Shown in pieces: positions 17,183-24,071 of a DNA stretch of 64,000 bases; position 1 is the stretch's first letter; every line of letters starts with the position of its first letter. A model generated the notes under the pieces. That model was given only the letters and a program-made list of their open reading frames with translations, was not told where the DNA came from and made no database searches. The DNA is from Mucilaginibacter aquariorum (GTDB lineage: Bacteria; Bacteroidota; Bacteroidia; Sphingobacteriales; Sphingobacteriaceae), in the NCBI RefSeq assembly GCF_024498135.1, contig NZ_JANHOH010000001.1, positions 1,984,001 to 2,048,000 of the forward strand. The letters are read 5' to 3'. Position numbers and translations under genes: made by a program.

Positions 17183-17208
17183 GTGTTCACGTTCACCGCC
17201 GTGAACAC
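17183..17208. repeat. Perfect 9-bp inverted repeat GTGTTCACG / CGTGAACAC
   Basis: Left arm 17,183-17,191, right arm 17,200-17,208, eight-base spacer that contains a further TTCACC copy. There is no T-run, so a protein-binding site or a simple hairpin is more likely than a terminator. Confidence 0.6.
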
Positions 17209-17435
17209 CATCATAAACGCATAAATAACTGATAATGATTATTTTAAAAAACAAGCTACTGACAAATTAACGTCACCATTTAATCCAAACCTGGCGCATG
17301 CAAACATGCATTATAATATAGCCCGTCACGCTGCACGACCCCGCAAAGATCTGTCGTTGCACTTTTAGAGGCCACAGGATTTTATAACTCAGGCTGACAA
17401 ACCTTTTCTTTACCTTACCAGATTAAATAGTTCAC

Positions 17436-17462
17436 AAAAAAAGGCGCTTGTAAACAAGCACC
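17436..17462 (-). terminator. Terminator after the MarR gene
   Basis: GGCGCTTGT at 17,443-17,451 pairs with ACAAGCACC at 17,454-17,462 (one G-T pair), and on the minus strand is followed by seven T. Confidence 0.85.
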
Positions 17463-17508
17463 CGATATATCTTTCTTGACTCCTGATTCTAAAAGTCCTG
17501 ACTCTCTT

Positions 17509-17958
17509 CTACCCTCTCATCTTATCCAGCAGATCGCTTAGCTGAGCAGCTTCTTCTTCGGTTAGGTTTTGTTTGAAAAGATCTTTTGTTTTAAAGCAGG
17601 CATCCATTTTTTTAAGGATCTCTAAGCCTTCTTCGCTGATGCGGATATCAACAGCACGGCGGTCGCGGGAGTTTGTACAGCGCGATACCAGTCCTTTTTG
17701 CACCAGGCGGTCAACAATGCGCGATGCGTCAGACATCTTGTCTATCATCCTATCCTTTAACAGGTTTACGGTTGCTGGCTTGGGGAACTGGCCGCGTAAA
17801 ATTCTCAGGATATTAAATTGTTGCTGGGTAAGTTTATAACGCTCAAATTCCGGACGCATATAATTGTTGATCCAACCATACGTGTAGTTAAGATTAATTA
17901 CCGCTTTATGGTAAATATCTTCAAAATTTGTGCTTTTTATATCTTCCTCTATTCCCAT
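17509..17958 (-). CDS. MarR-family transcriptional regulator
   Basis: Dimeric winged-helix DNA-binding protein of 149 residues. The winged-helix core is visible as LTQQQFNILRILRGQ, ATVNLLKDRMIDKMSDASRIVDRLVQKGLV with the recognition helix, and CTNSRDRRAVDIRISEEGLEIL with the Arg-rich wing (residues about 45-115). The target is unknown; the adjacent palindrome at 17,183-17,208 is one candidate. Its promoter -7 element lies in the 3' end region of the DUF5522 gene. Confidence 0.9.
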   Translation of the reverse strand: MGIEEDIKSTNFEDIYHKAVINLNYTYGWINNYMRPEFERYKLTQQQFNILRILRGQFPKPATVNLLKDRMIDKMSDASRIVDRLVQKGLVSRCTNSRDRRAVDIRISEEGLEILKKMDACFKTKDLFKQNLTEEEAAQLSDLLDKMRG

Positions 17959-17973
17959 GATTTAAATATCGTG

Positions 17974-17981
17974 CAAATATA
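17974..17981 (-). promoter_or_regulatory. Candidate -7 element for the MarR gene
   Basis: Reads TATATTTG on the minus strand (TAnnTTTG), 15 bases upstream of the ATG and just past the stop of the DUF5522 gene. No good -33 match. Confidence 0.4.
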
Positions 17982-17987
17982 ACCTAT

Positions 17988-18146
17988 TTATTTTTTTGTT
18001 TGCCCGTCTTGCTTCTCCCTGCCATAATTCCACGGGCAATGAAGGCATTTATTTTTACAGCAATAACCACGCTTTAAATGATATTCCTTCGTAAAAACGA
18101 AATTACCATCTTCATTTATATAATAGTCGATGTTTTCCTGAAGCAT
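17988..18146 (-). CDS. DUF5522 family small cysteine-rich protein (52 residues)
   Basis: Starts at ATG 18,146, which shares one base with the stop of the exonuclease gene (TGATG), and ends at TAA 17,988-17,990. The product has FVFTKEYHLKRGYCC, then KNKCLHCPWNY: the RGYCCxxxCxHCP pattern that defines DUF5522. Four cysteines and a histidine suggest a metal or cluster site, but function is unknown. Translation is probably coupled to the exonuclease. The gene is easily missed because of its size. Confidence 0.85.
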   Translation of the reverse strand: MLQENIDYYINEDGNFVFTKEYHLKRGYCCKNKCLHCPWNYGREKQDGQTKK

Positions 18147-19084
18147 CAGCTCAATAATTTGACAAAAATATCATTATTAAAATGATTTTTTAAATGAGTG
18201 CCGTTGCCGTGCAGCGTCCATACTTGCTGGGGTTCAGCCTGTTCAATGGTTTTTATGATATCATTCCAGTCGGCATGGTCAGATATAAAGAGTGTATCCT
18301 GGGCATTCACCTGTAGGTTTTTCCATCCCGACGCAAACAAACGCTTAACCCCGGTAGCGCGCAAATAACTATCAAACGTAAACGGCGGCACTATGTAAAC
18401 ATATTCCAGCTGTTCCTTCATTAACTTACGGCCATAGATCTGGTGGGTTCCCAGATCAAAGCCCATTTTTTGATAAATGGCGTTAATGGGCATTATACGA
18501 TGATGCACCAGTATCTTTTTTTGCGGCGCATAATCGTTTATCATCCGGATAAGGCGCTGGCTTTTACCCAGACTATAAGCACCAAGCAGGATGTTTATTT
18601 TAATGTCATTTAGTTTTTTTATCTCTTCTACCGGATCGGGGTGCGATGTATTGGGGTCGGCGAAGGTGCTTTCCGTTATCAGCACATCAGTTTTTACAAA
18701 CTCAAAGGGTTCGCAGGTAGTATCCGGCTGTAGTTTATAATCGCCCGTATATAAATATCGTGTGCCTTTATATTCCATTAGCACCTGCGCAGAGCCCGGC
18801 ATATGCCCCGCAGGGATAAAGGTTATCTGTACATCGCCAATAGTAAAAGGTATGTTGTATACAGCTGTATAGCTTACCTTAGCAGCGCCTTTGCCATAAC
18901 GCAGCTGCATAAAAGCATAAGTAGCTTCGGTGGCGTAAACATTAATATTGCCGCTTTTAGCATGATCTGCATGGGCGTGGGATATTACAGCTTTATCAAC
19001 AGGTAGCTGCGGATCAAGGTAAAAATCTCCGTAACGGCAATAAAGGCCATTAGTATTAAAAGCAATAAAATCGTCAAGTATCAT
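18146..19084 (-). CDS. MBL-fold exonuclease (ligase-associated / RNA-processing exonuclease type)
   Basis: A 312-residue metallo-beta-lactamase-fold nuclease with the metal motif SHAHADHA near residues 35-42, PAGHMPGSAQV, YTGDYKLQPD, and a late SDHADW with the beta-CASP-type histidine. It matches the family of DNA/RNA exonucleases often named ligase-associated DNA exonuclease, although no DNA ligase is encoded nearby. Its first and last codons overlap the neighbouring genes by one base each, so it belongs to the nusB-yajC-coaE chain. The substrate is inferred only from the family. Confidence 0.82.
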   Translation of the reverse strand: MILDDFIAFNTNGLYCRYGDFYLDPQLPVDKAVISHAHADHAKSGNINVYATEATYAFMQLRYGKGAAKVSYTAVYNIPFTIGDVQITFIPAGHMPGSAQVLMEYKGTRYLYTGDYKLQPDTTCEPFEFVKTDVLITESTFADPNTSHPDPVEEIKKLNDIKINILLGAYSLGKSQRLIRMINDYAPQKKILVHHRIMPINAIYQKMGFDLGTHQIYGRKLMKEQLEYVYIVPPFTFDSYLRATGVKRLFASGWKNLQVNAQDTLFISDHADWNDIIKTIEQAEPQQVWTLHGNGTHLKNHFNNDIFVKLLS

Positions 19085-19683
19085 TATTTGGTTTCGGCAA
19101 GAGACAGGTACAACTCATGCAGTTTTATTACCTGCGGGATAACCAGTTGTGAATCGTCATTAATTATTACATCATTAGCCATAATCAGCTTTTTTTCTTC
19201 GCTAAACTGGCGGTCGTTACGGCTTTTTACTTCGTCGGCAGTAATGCCATCGCGTTGGGTAACACGTTGTATGCGGATATCTAAAGGCGCGGTAACCAGT
19301 ACAGACCTATCGCACATTTTATAAGAATCGCTCTCGAACAATAAGGCGGCTTCCTTCAAAACATAAGGTACATTTTTTTGGTTGATAGCCCATTTATCAA
19401 ACGCCCTGAAAACAGCAGGATGAACAAGGGCATTCAGCTTAAGTAATTCTTCTTTATTATTAAATACAATACCGGCGATATGCTTACGGTTAAGGCTGCC
19501 GTCCTCAAAGTACGACTCGTTGCCAAAAGCTTGTTTTATACCCGCAATAAGTGCATCATCCTCAATCATCACCTTTTTGGCTTCGTCATCAGCATAAAAA
19601 ACCGGGATGCCCAATACTTCAAATATTTTGCAAACTGTTGTTTTGCCACTGCCTATATTGCCCGTGATGCCTACTTTAAACAT
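19084..19683 (-). CDS. coaE: Dephospho-CoA kinase
   Basis: Last step of coenzyme A synthesis, phosphorylating the ribose 3'-hydroxyl of dephospho-CoA. P-loop GNIGSGKTTV at residues 8-17, DADD-like FYADDEAKK, the CoA-site segment LNALVHPAV, and the lid arginines in QRVTQRDGIT are visible. The 199 residues match the family. Start and stop each overlap a neighbour by one base (TAATG), implying translational coupling with the YbbR-like gene upstream and the exonuclease gene downstream. Confidence 0.95.
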   Translation of the reverse strand: MFKVGITGNIGSGKTTVCKIFEVLGIPVFYADDEAKKVMIEDDALIAGIKQAFGNESYFEDGSLNRKHIAGIVFNNKEELLKLNALVHPAVFRAFDKWAINQKNVPYVLKEAALLFESDSYKMCDRSVLVTAPLDIRIQRVTQRDGITADEVKSRNDRQFSEEKKLIMANDVIINDDSQLVIPQVIKLHELYLSLAETK

Positions 19684-20630
19684 TACTTCTTTATAATAAA
19701 ATCAATATTCTGTGGCTCTATTTTAACCACTTTACTGTATGATGGCGAACGGGTAACTTTTACAGGCAATACGCTATAGCCATTGTGGCGCCACAGTTCC
19801 AGATCGGCAACCGCTTCAAAATCATCCTCGTTTAAGTCGGGGTAGTTATTTAATGATGTGGTAAAGGTCACTTTAACCTTTTGCGGAAAAACCTTTACAT
19901 CATAATAGTTATGATTATTTATCAGCTTTACCGGCACCTCAATCGTTTTCTCGGTGTATTCGTCAATGGGGATACTTACAACGACACTTTTAGGTACTAT
20001 GTTTAAGTTACCTTCTTTCACACCTCGTAGGTTTATTCGCGAGTTAAAGTCTTCGTTAGCGCCATTCAAAATGATCGAGTCTGTCTTCCATGTAGTGATC
20101 TTGCTTAACACCTCTGCCGGGCCGCTAACAGTAACATATTTGGGCTTAACAGCTATATCATCTGATTGGGCAAATTGCTTTTGATACTTTATAGCAGTGA
20201 CCAGTTCAATAGGCACTCTCTTAATAGTGCGGTTACTAAAATCAAAAAATAATGTATCGGGGTTAATGGCGATAATTTCGTGCTCAACATCCTTCTTGGC
20301 ATTAATTTGCTTTAGCTGAGTGCTTAATACCACAAAATTTTTGCTGTCGAGCGTGTGCAGGTCAACGCTGATCACTTTTTTGTCCTCATTAAATTTGGAG
20401 AATAGCATTTGCCAGCCTGTACCCTGCACAATGGCGTTAACAGTATCCGACTGCAGGGGATGAAACGCACGTTTCTGCGGAGCGTTCCTGAAGGTTAAAA
20501 CCTGTTTAATGGTAAACTTGTAAGGGTTAGAAAGCGTAGTAAACAACCATGCAAATATGGCAAACACCAGGCAGGTAATAAAAGCTGATAACCGCCGGCG
20601 TTCAATTGCAGATAATTTAATAATTGCCAT
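19683..20630 (-). CDS. YbbR-like domain protein
   Basis: A 315-residue protein with one N-terminal membrane segment (about 14-33, FITCLVFAIFAWLFTTLS) and an extracytoplasmic part containing YbbR-like repeats (for example VPIELVTAIKYQKQF and TIEVPVKLINNHNYYDV). In Firmicutes, YbbR/CdaR proteins regulate a diadenylate cyclase; here no cyclase gene is adjacent, so that role is not assumed. The order yajC, ybbR-like, coaE is a recurrent arrangement in Bacteroidota. Its stop overlaps the coaE start by one base. Confidence 0.82.
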   Translation of the reverse strand: MAIIKLSAIERRRLSAFITCLVFAIFAWLFTTLSNPYKFTIKQVLTFRNAPQKRAFHPLQSDTVNAIVQGTGWQMLFSKFNEDKKVISVDLHTLDSKNFVVLSTQLKQINAKKDVEHEIIAINPDTLFFDFSNRTIKRVPIELVTAIKYQKQFAQSDDIAVKPKYVTVSGPAEVLSKITTWKTDSIILNGANEDFNSRINLRGVKEGNLNIVPKSVVVSIPIDEYTEKTIEVPVKLINNHNYYDVKVFPQKVKVTFTTSLNNYPDLNEDDFEAVADLELWRHNGYSVLPVKVTRSPSYSKVVKIEPQNIDFIIKK

Positions 20631-20654
20631 ATTTTATGCTTAATACAGAAAGCG

Positions 20655-20742
20655 AAAAGCAGAAAGCCCGAAGTGAAATTAGATCTCAACTCAAGCTTTC
20701 CGCTTTTATAGTTCATTTGTATGTCTCGGGCTTTCGGCTTTT
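20655..20742. repeat. Word-type palindrome between yajC and the ybbR-like gene
   Basis: Arm 20,655-20,671 (AAAAGCAGAAAGCCCGA) and arm 20,726-20,742 are inverted copies with 16 of 17 positions matching. Between and around them the word (A)GAAAGC / GCTTTC recurs several times, for example AGCTTTCCGCTTTT near 20,695. The element fills most of the 131-base gap. Confidence 0.65.
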
Positions 20743-20761
20743 AGCCTAAGCTTTTGTTACC

Positions 20762-21082
20762 TTATTTGGTAGCAGCCGGTGTATTCAGCGCTTTTGAAGC
20801 GTCTAATGATACAGCCGATTTATCAAAACGTATTTTAGTACCACCTTCAACTTCAATTAAAAAAGTTGTTTCGGCTACTTCAAATATCCTACCGTGTATA
20901 CCGGCAGTTGTAATTATTTTATCACCTTTTTTAAGTTCCTCTACGTATTTCTTCTGTTCCTTTTGTTTCTGCATTTGCGGGCGGATCATGAAAAAATAAA
21001 ACACCACTGCAATTGCAGCAAACATAATCAATTGCGGAACGCCAAGGCCTCCACCGGCCTGTAATAAAACTGTTGCTATCAT
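20762..21082 (-). CDS. yajC: Preprotein translocase subunit YajC
   Basis: Small inner-membrane partner of SecDF. The 106 residues carry one N-terminal transmembrane helix (LIMFAAIAVVFYFFMIRPQ) followed by the family signature QMQKQKEQKKYVEELKKGDKI, TTAGIHGRI and a beta-rich cytoplasmic domain. It lies 14 bases after the DUF1573 lipoprotein gene and heads toward the YbbR-like gene. secDF itself is 15 kb away. Confidence 0.95.
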   Translation of the reverse strand: MIATVLLQAGGGLGVPQLIMFAAIAVVFYFFMIRPQMQKQKEQKKYVEELKKGDKIITTAGIHGRIFEVAETTFLIEVEGGTKIRFDKSAVSLDASKALNTPAATK

Positions 21083-21096
21083 TTTTCTAATTTATA

Positions 21097-21537
21097 TTAT
21101 TTAGTAGTACTTGTAGTTACTTCGCCAATTAAGTGCACCATACTTTGTGCGGGCACAGTATTGCCAGTAATGGTGATCTGCTTATCTTGTAAGCCCATTT
21201 TACCTGTACTGTTAAAAGTAACTTTAATTGCACCATCAGCACCAGGTTGTATAGGCGATTTTGGCCACTCGGGTTTTGTACACCCACATGTTGCAATTGC
21301 ATCTTTGATGATCAATGGCGATTTACCTGTGTTGGTAAATTTAAATTCGTAAGTAACCTTATCGCCTTCTTTGATCTTCCCGAAATCATGTGTTTCTTTT
21401 TCAAACTTCATTACAGGCGCGTTGGTTGCGCTCACGTTTCCGGCATCAGCAACGGCTGCTGTAGCATTTTGGCTTGATTGGTTGCAGGCTGTAAAAAGCA
21501 AACCCGCAATAATTGTACATAAAAACAGCTTTTTCAT
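21097..21537 (-). CDS. DUF1573 lipoprotein
   Basis: A 146-residue lipoprotein: signal peptide with lipobox LFTAC at residues 14-18, a short Ala/Ser/Asn linker, then one DUF1573 immunoglobulin-like domain (HDFGKIKEGDKVTYEFKFTN, TCGCTKPEWPKSPI, and KQITITGNT). Such proteins are very common in Bacteroidota and are presumed periplasmic or surface proteins of unknown function. The CGCT motif is typical of the family. It sits between nusB and yajC, the usual order in this group. Confidence 0.9.
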   Translation of the reverse strand: MKKLFLCTIIAGLLFTACNQSSQNATAAVADAGNVSATNAPVMKFEKETHDFGKIKEGDKVTYEFKFTNTGKSPLIIKDAIATCGCTKPEWPKSPIQPGADGAIKVTFNSTGKMGLQDKQITITGNTVPAQSMVHLIGEVTTSTTK

Positions 21538-21540
21538 CAG

Positions 21541-21600
21541 AATTATTTATTGATTTACTGATTTATTGAATTATCGATTGACTGACTTATTGATTTCATT
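21541..21600. repeat. Reiterated TTATTGATTTA words (single arm)
   Basis: Overlapping variants of the word TTATTGATTTACTGATTTA run through this stretch. It has no inverted partner nearby but uses the same vocabulary as the palindrome at 14,984-15,047 and the direct repeat at 1045-1073. Confidence 0.5.
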
Positions 21601-21641
21601 AAACTTTAATTACCCAAAACAAATCAACTATTCTCCACTCA

Positions 21642-22589
21642 CTATTCTATTAATCCCCTGCCTATTTTCTTGATTTTATTCTGGGCTTTAAGTTCAAATA
21701 AAATCTTGTCTAATATACCGTTTATAAACGAATTACTTTTAGGGGTACTAAACTCTTTCGATATCTCCAGGTACTCGTTAATAGTAACCTTTACCGGGAT
21801 AGATGTAAAATTAATAAATTCTACAATTGCCATTTTCATTAATAAAGTATCCATCATGGCAATACGATCAGGCTCCCAATTTTGGGTTTTTTGAGCGATA
21901 AGCTCCTGATAGGCTACATCATGACGGATGCTTTGCTCAAACAGGTTTACAACAAATTCCCTGTCCTCAACCCAGTTACCACTAATATCGGCCAGCTTGT
22001 TTTCGGCATAATTATCCGACGAAAAATTCTTGAATGTTTTGGCTATCAGGGCTTGCAAAACCTCGCGATCAACCGGCCAGTAAATAAATTTATCTTCAAA
22101 AACCTGCTCAGCTAACGACGATTTCAGGATCACCTTTTTAAAGATGAACTTAATAATGTCTTTATCGGTTTGTAGGGTATCATCCGTTTTTGCCAGGTAT
22201 TCGGCGTATTCAGGTGAGTTTTTGAGCGTGAAAAATAAAGATTTTGCCAGTTCAGGGTCAAACGACCACTCAACTTTATACTTTTTAAGGGCAATAAGGT
22301 AATCCCTGTTATCTTTTAACGACAGGATGAAGCGGTTGCTTAATATTTTAACGCTCGCGTTAAGATCTTCCGCGGTAGGTAAATGTTTATGGGCCCGTTC
22401 CTCGGCATCCGTTTCTGTATAATCTATCACCTCGCTTATTAGCGATAGCATCCAAATATACATTTCAAAAACCTGATCTATACTGTGAAGCAGGTGTTTT
22501 TCATGCGCTTTAATATCTCTTGTGTCCGATTGATGGAACGCGTACAGTGACTGTAACACTTTTACCCGTAGGTGCCTTCTGTTTAACAT
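21642..22589 (-). CDS. nusB: Transcription antitermination factor NusB, long form
   Basis: All-helical RNA-binding factor of rRNA antitermination. The N-terminal MLNRRHLRVKVLQSLYAFHQS and the C-terminal RIAMMDTLLMKMAIVEFINF, VTINEYLEISKEFSTPKSNSFINGILDKI are the NusB signature. At 315 residues it is about twice the length of the E. coli protein because of a long helical middle region, as is usual for Bacteroidota. It heads the leftward chain with the DUF1573 lipoprotein and yajC. Confidence 0.92.
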   Translation of the reverse strand: MLNRRHLRVKVLQSLYAFHQSDTRDIKAHEKHLLHSIDQVFEMYIWMLSLISEVIDYTETDAEERAHKHLPTAEDLNASVKILSNRFILSLKDNRDYLIALKKYKVEWSFDPELAKSLFFTLKNSPEYAEYLAKTDDTLQTDKDIIKFIFKKVILKSSLAEQVFEDKFIYWPVDREVLQALIAKTFKNFSSDNYAENKLADISGNWVEDREFVVNLFEQSIRHDVAYQELIAQKTQNWEPDRIAMMDTLLMKMAIVEFINFTSIPVKVTINEYLEISKEFSTPKSNSFINGILDKILFELKAQNKIKKIGRGLIE

Positions 22590-22634
22590 TTGTAAGAACG
22601 ATTATGGTGCGCCTAAAGCGTACCTATGATAAAT

Positions 22635-23720
22635 TTAATAGGTTGATTTTACTTTTTTAATATCTGCAATACGTTTTTCGGCAATTTTGTTTGCTGCATC
22701 TGTAGTAGAAATGTTTTCAAGCTTAGAAAGTTTTAAAACATTCCGGGTGGCTTCATAAATGTTTTCGGTAAGCTGCAGGGTGCGTTTTTTGCTAAAGCCC
22801 ATCAGTTCCGAGTAACAATTAATAATACCGCCCGCGTTAATAACGTAATCGGGCGCAAATAGTATACCTTTTTCTAATAACATTTTTCCATGCACATGTT
22901 CATCCTGCAATTGGTTGTTTGCAGAACCCGCTATAATACCGCACTTAATTTTTTTAATAGTTTCGGTATTTATGGTGGCACCTAATGCACAGGGCGAATA
23001 AATATCGGCATCAATATCAAATATCGAGTTGTTAGATACTGCTTCGGCACCGTATTTTTTTGATACCTGGCGGGTACGCTCGTCGTTAATATCGCTTATA
23101 TATACTTTCGCGTTTTCATCACGCAGTAACTTTACCAGGTTTTCGCCAACGTGCCCTATCCCCTGCACAATTACCGATTTACCAGTAAGGCTATCGTTAC
23201 CAAACTGCTCCCTAACACAGGCTTTTATACCCATATACACCCCTTTTGCTGCAATTGGCGAGGGGTCGCCGCTGCCGCCTAAGCTCTCTGGAATGCCGGT
23301 TACATGCTGGGTTTCCATACGGATGTATTCCATGTCGCGCGGGTTTGTACCTACATCTTCAGAGGTAATAAACTCCCCGTTCAGGTTTTTTACAAACCGG
23401 CCAAACTTGCGCATCAGCGCTTCGGTTTTATCCTTATGCGCGTCGCCAATAATAACCGAGTAACCGCCGCCCATATTAAGCCCTGCAATAGCACACTTAT
23501 AGGTCATGCTTTTTGAAAGGCGTAAAACATCGTTTAACGCATCACCTTCGGTTTTGTAAGCCCACATACGTGTGCTGCCAAAGGCCGGACCGAGCGTGGT
23601 ATCATGTATAGCAATTATTGCTCTTAAACCTGTATCCGGGTCACTGCAAAACACAACTTTTTTGTGTCCAAATGCATCAAGCTGGGTAAAAATACTATTG
23701 GTTGGTTGTTGAACAAGCAT
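22635..23720 (-). CDS. Glu/Leu/Phe/Val dehydrogenase family protein with catalytic Lys replaced by Tyr
   Basis: Two-domain amino-acid-dehydrogenase fold, closest by eye to leucine dehydrogenase. The catalytic domain shows DTTLGPAFGSTR, MTYKCAIAGLNMGGGYSVIIGD, and TSEDVGTN; the NAD domain has VIVQGIGHVGENLVKLL near residues 195-210. In the family signature GG(S/A/G)K the lysine is the catalytic residue; here it is Tyr87, while the earlier substrate lysine (Lys75 in TYK) is kept. Oxidative deamination is therefore doubtful. The ATG at 23,720 gives 361 residues and agrees with the promoter at 23,756-23,786; a longer frame would start upstream of the predicted transcript. Confidence 0.85.
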   Translation of the reverse strand: MLVQQPTNSIFTQLDAFGHKKVVFCSDPDTGLRAIIAIHDTTLGPAFGSTRMWAYKTEGDALNDVLRLSKSMTYKCAIAGLNMGGGYSVIIGDAHKDKTEALMRKFGRFVKNLNGEFITSEDVGTNPRDMEYIRMETQHVTGIPESLGGSGDPSPIAAKGVYMGIKACVREQFGNDSLTGKSVIVQGIGHVGENLVKLLRDENAKVYISDINDERTRQVSKKYGAEAVSNNSIFDIDADIYSPCALGATINTETIKKIKCGIIAGSANNQLQDEHVHGKMLLEKGILFAPDYVINAGGIINCYSELMGFSKKRTLQLTENIYEATRNVLKLSKLENISTTDAANKIAEKRIADIKKVKSTY

Positions 23721-23755
23721 TTGGGGTACGTGCAAAGTAATTTTTATTAGCACTG

Positions 23756-23786
23756 CAAAACTAAAGGTTTTTTTCCTTGTGGCAAA
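23756..23786 (-). promoter_or_regulatory. Bacteroidota-type promoter for the dehydrogenase-like gene
   Basis: On the minus strand, TTTG (23,783-23,786), 19-base spacer, TAGTTTTG (23,756-23,763): both boxes match the TTTG / TAnnTTTG consensus at the expected distance. Predicted start of transcription is near 23,750, about 30 bases before the chosen ATG. Confidence 0.65.
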
Positions 23787-23884
23787 GTTTAGTTAGTGAT
23801 GAGGGAGTAAAGAACAAAAGATGAAGGGTATGTGACGAGGGGGATTTACAAAAAGTGTGGTGTTAAATGATAAATGGCACAACT

Positions 23885-23990
23885 ACGTTTATTGGGCGTT
23901 GCCTGCGGCCAGGCTGTGCGCTTATACTGCACGGGCCTTAGCCACGGCTGTCACACTGAGCCTGTCGAAGTGCCGGTATCCACTCCTATC
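23885..23990. repeat. GC-rich intergenic repeat element
   Basis: A GC-rich island in AT-rich surroundings. It contains GGGCGTTGCCTGCGGCCAGG and, at 23,949-23,974, TGTCACACTGAGCCTGTCGAAGTGCC broken as TGTCACACTGAGC and CTGTCGAAGTGCC. I recognise both phrases as resembling dispersed intergenic repeats common in Bacteroidota genomes. The rest of the 318-base gap (23,754-24,071) holds only the two divergent promoters. Confidence 0.6.
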
Positions 23991-24030
23991 TAATGCAGGG
24001 TGAGTTAATAGCAAATGACAATTCAACGAC

Positions 24031-24061
24031 TTGAATTATATATATCATTACCTTACTTTTG
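24031..24061 (+). promoter_or_regulatory. Bacteroidota-type promoter for the ABC transporter gene
   Basis: TTG at 24,031-24,033, 20-base spacer, TACTTTTG at 24,054-24,061 (TAnnTTTG). The ATG at 24,072 is only ten bases further, so the leader is very short. Confidence 0.55.
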
Positions 24062-24071
24062 ACAATAACTA

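Larger units (their letters stand above)
17152..17508. other. Intergenic region with a palindrome and a terminator
   Basis: This 357-base gap between the PAP2 gene and the leftward MarR gene has no credible coding frame. It holds the inverted repeat at 17,183-17,208, a MarR-gene terminator at 17,436-17,462, and a short stretch of the words TCTTGACTCCTGATTC / GTCCTGACTCTCTTC at 17,474-17,508 that matches the arms of the hairpins around ychF. Confidence 0.6.
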
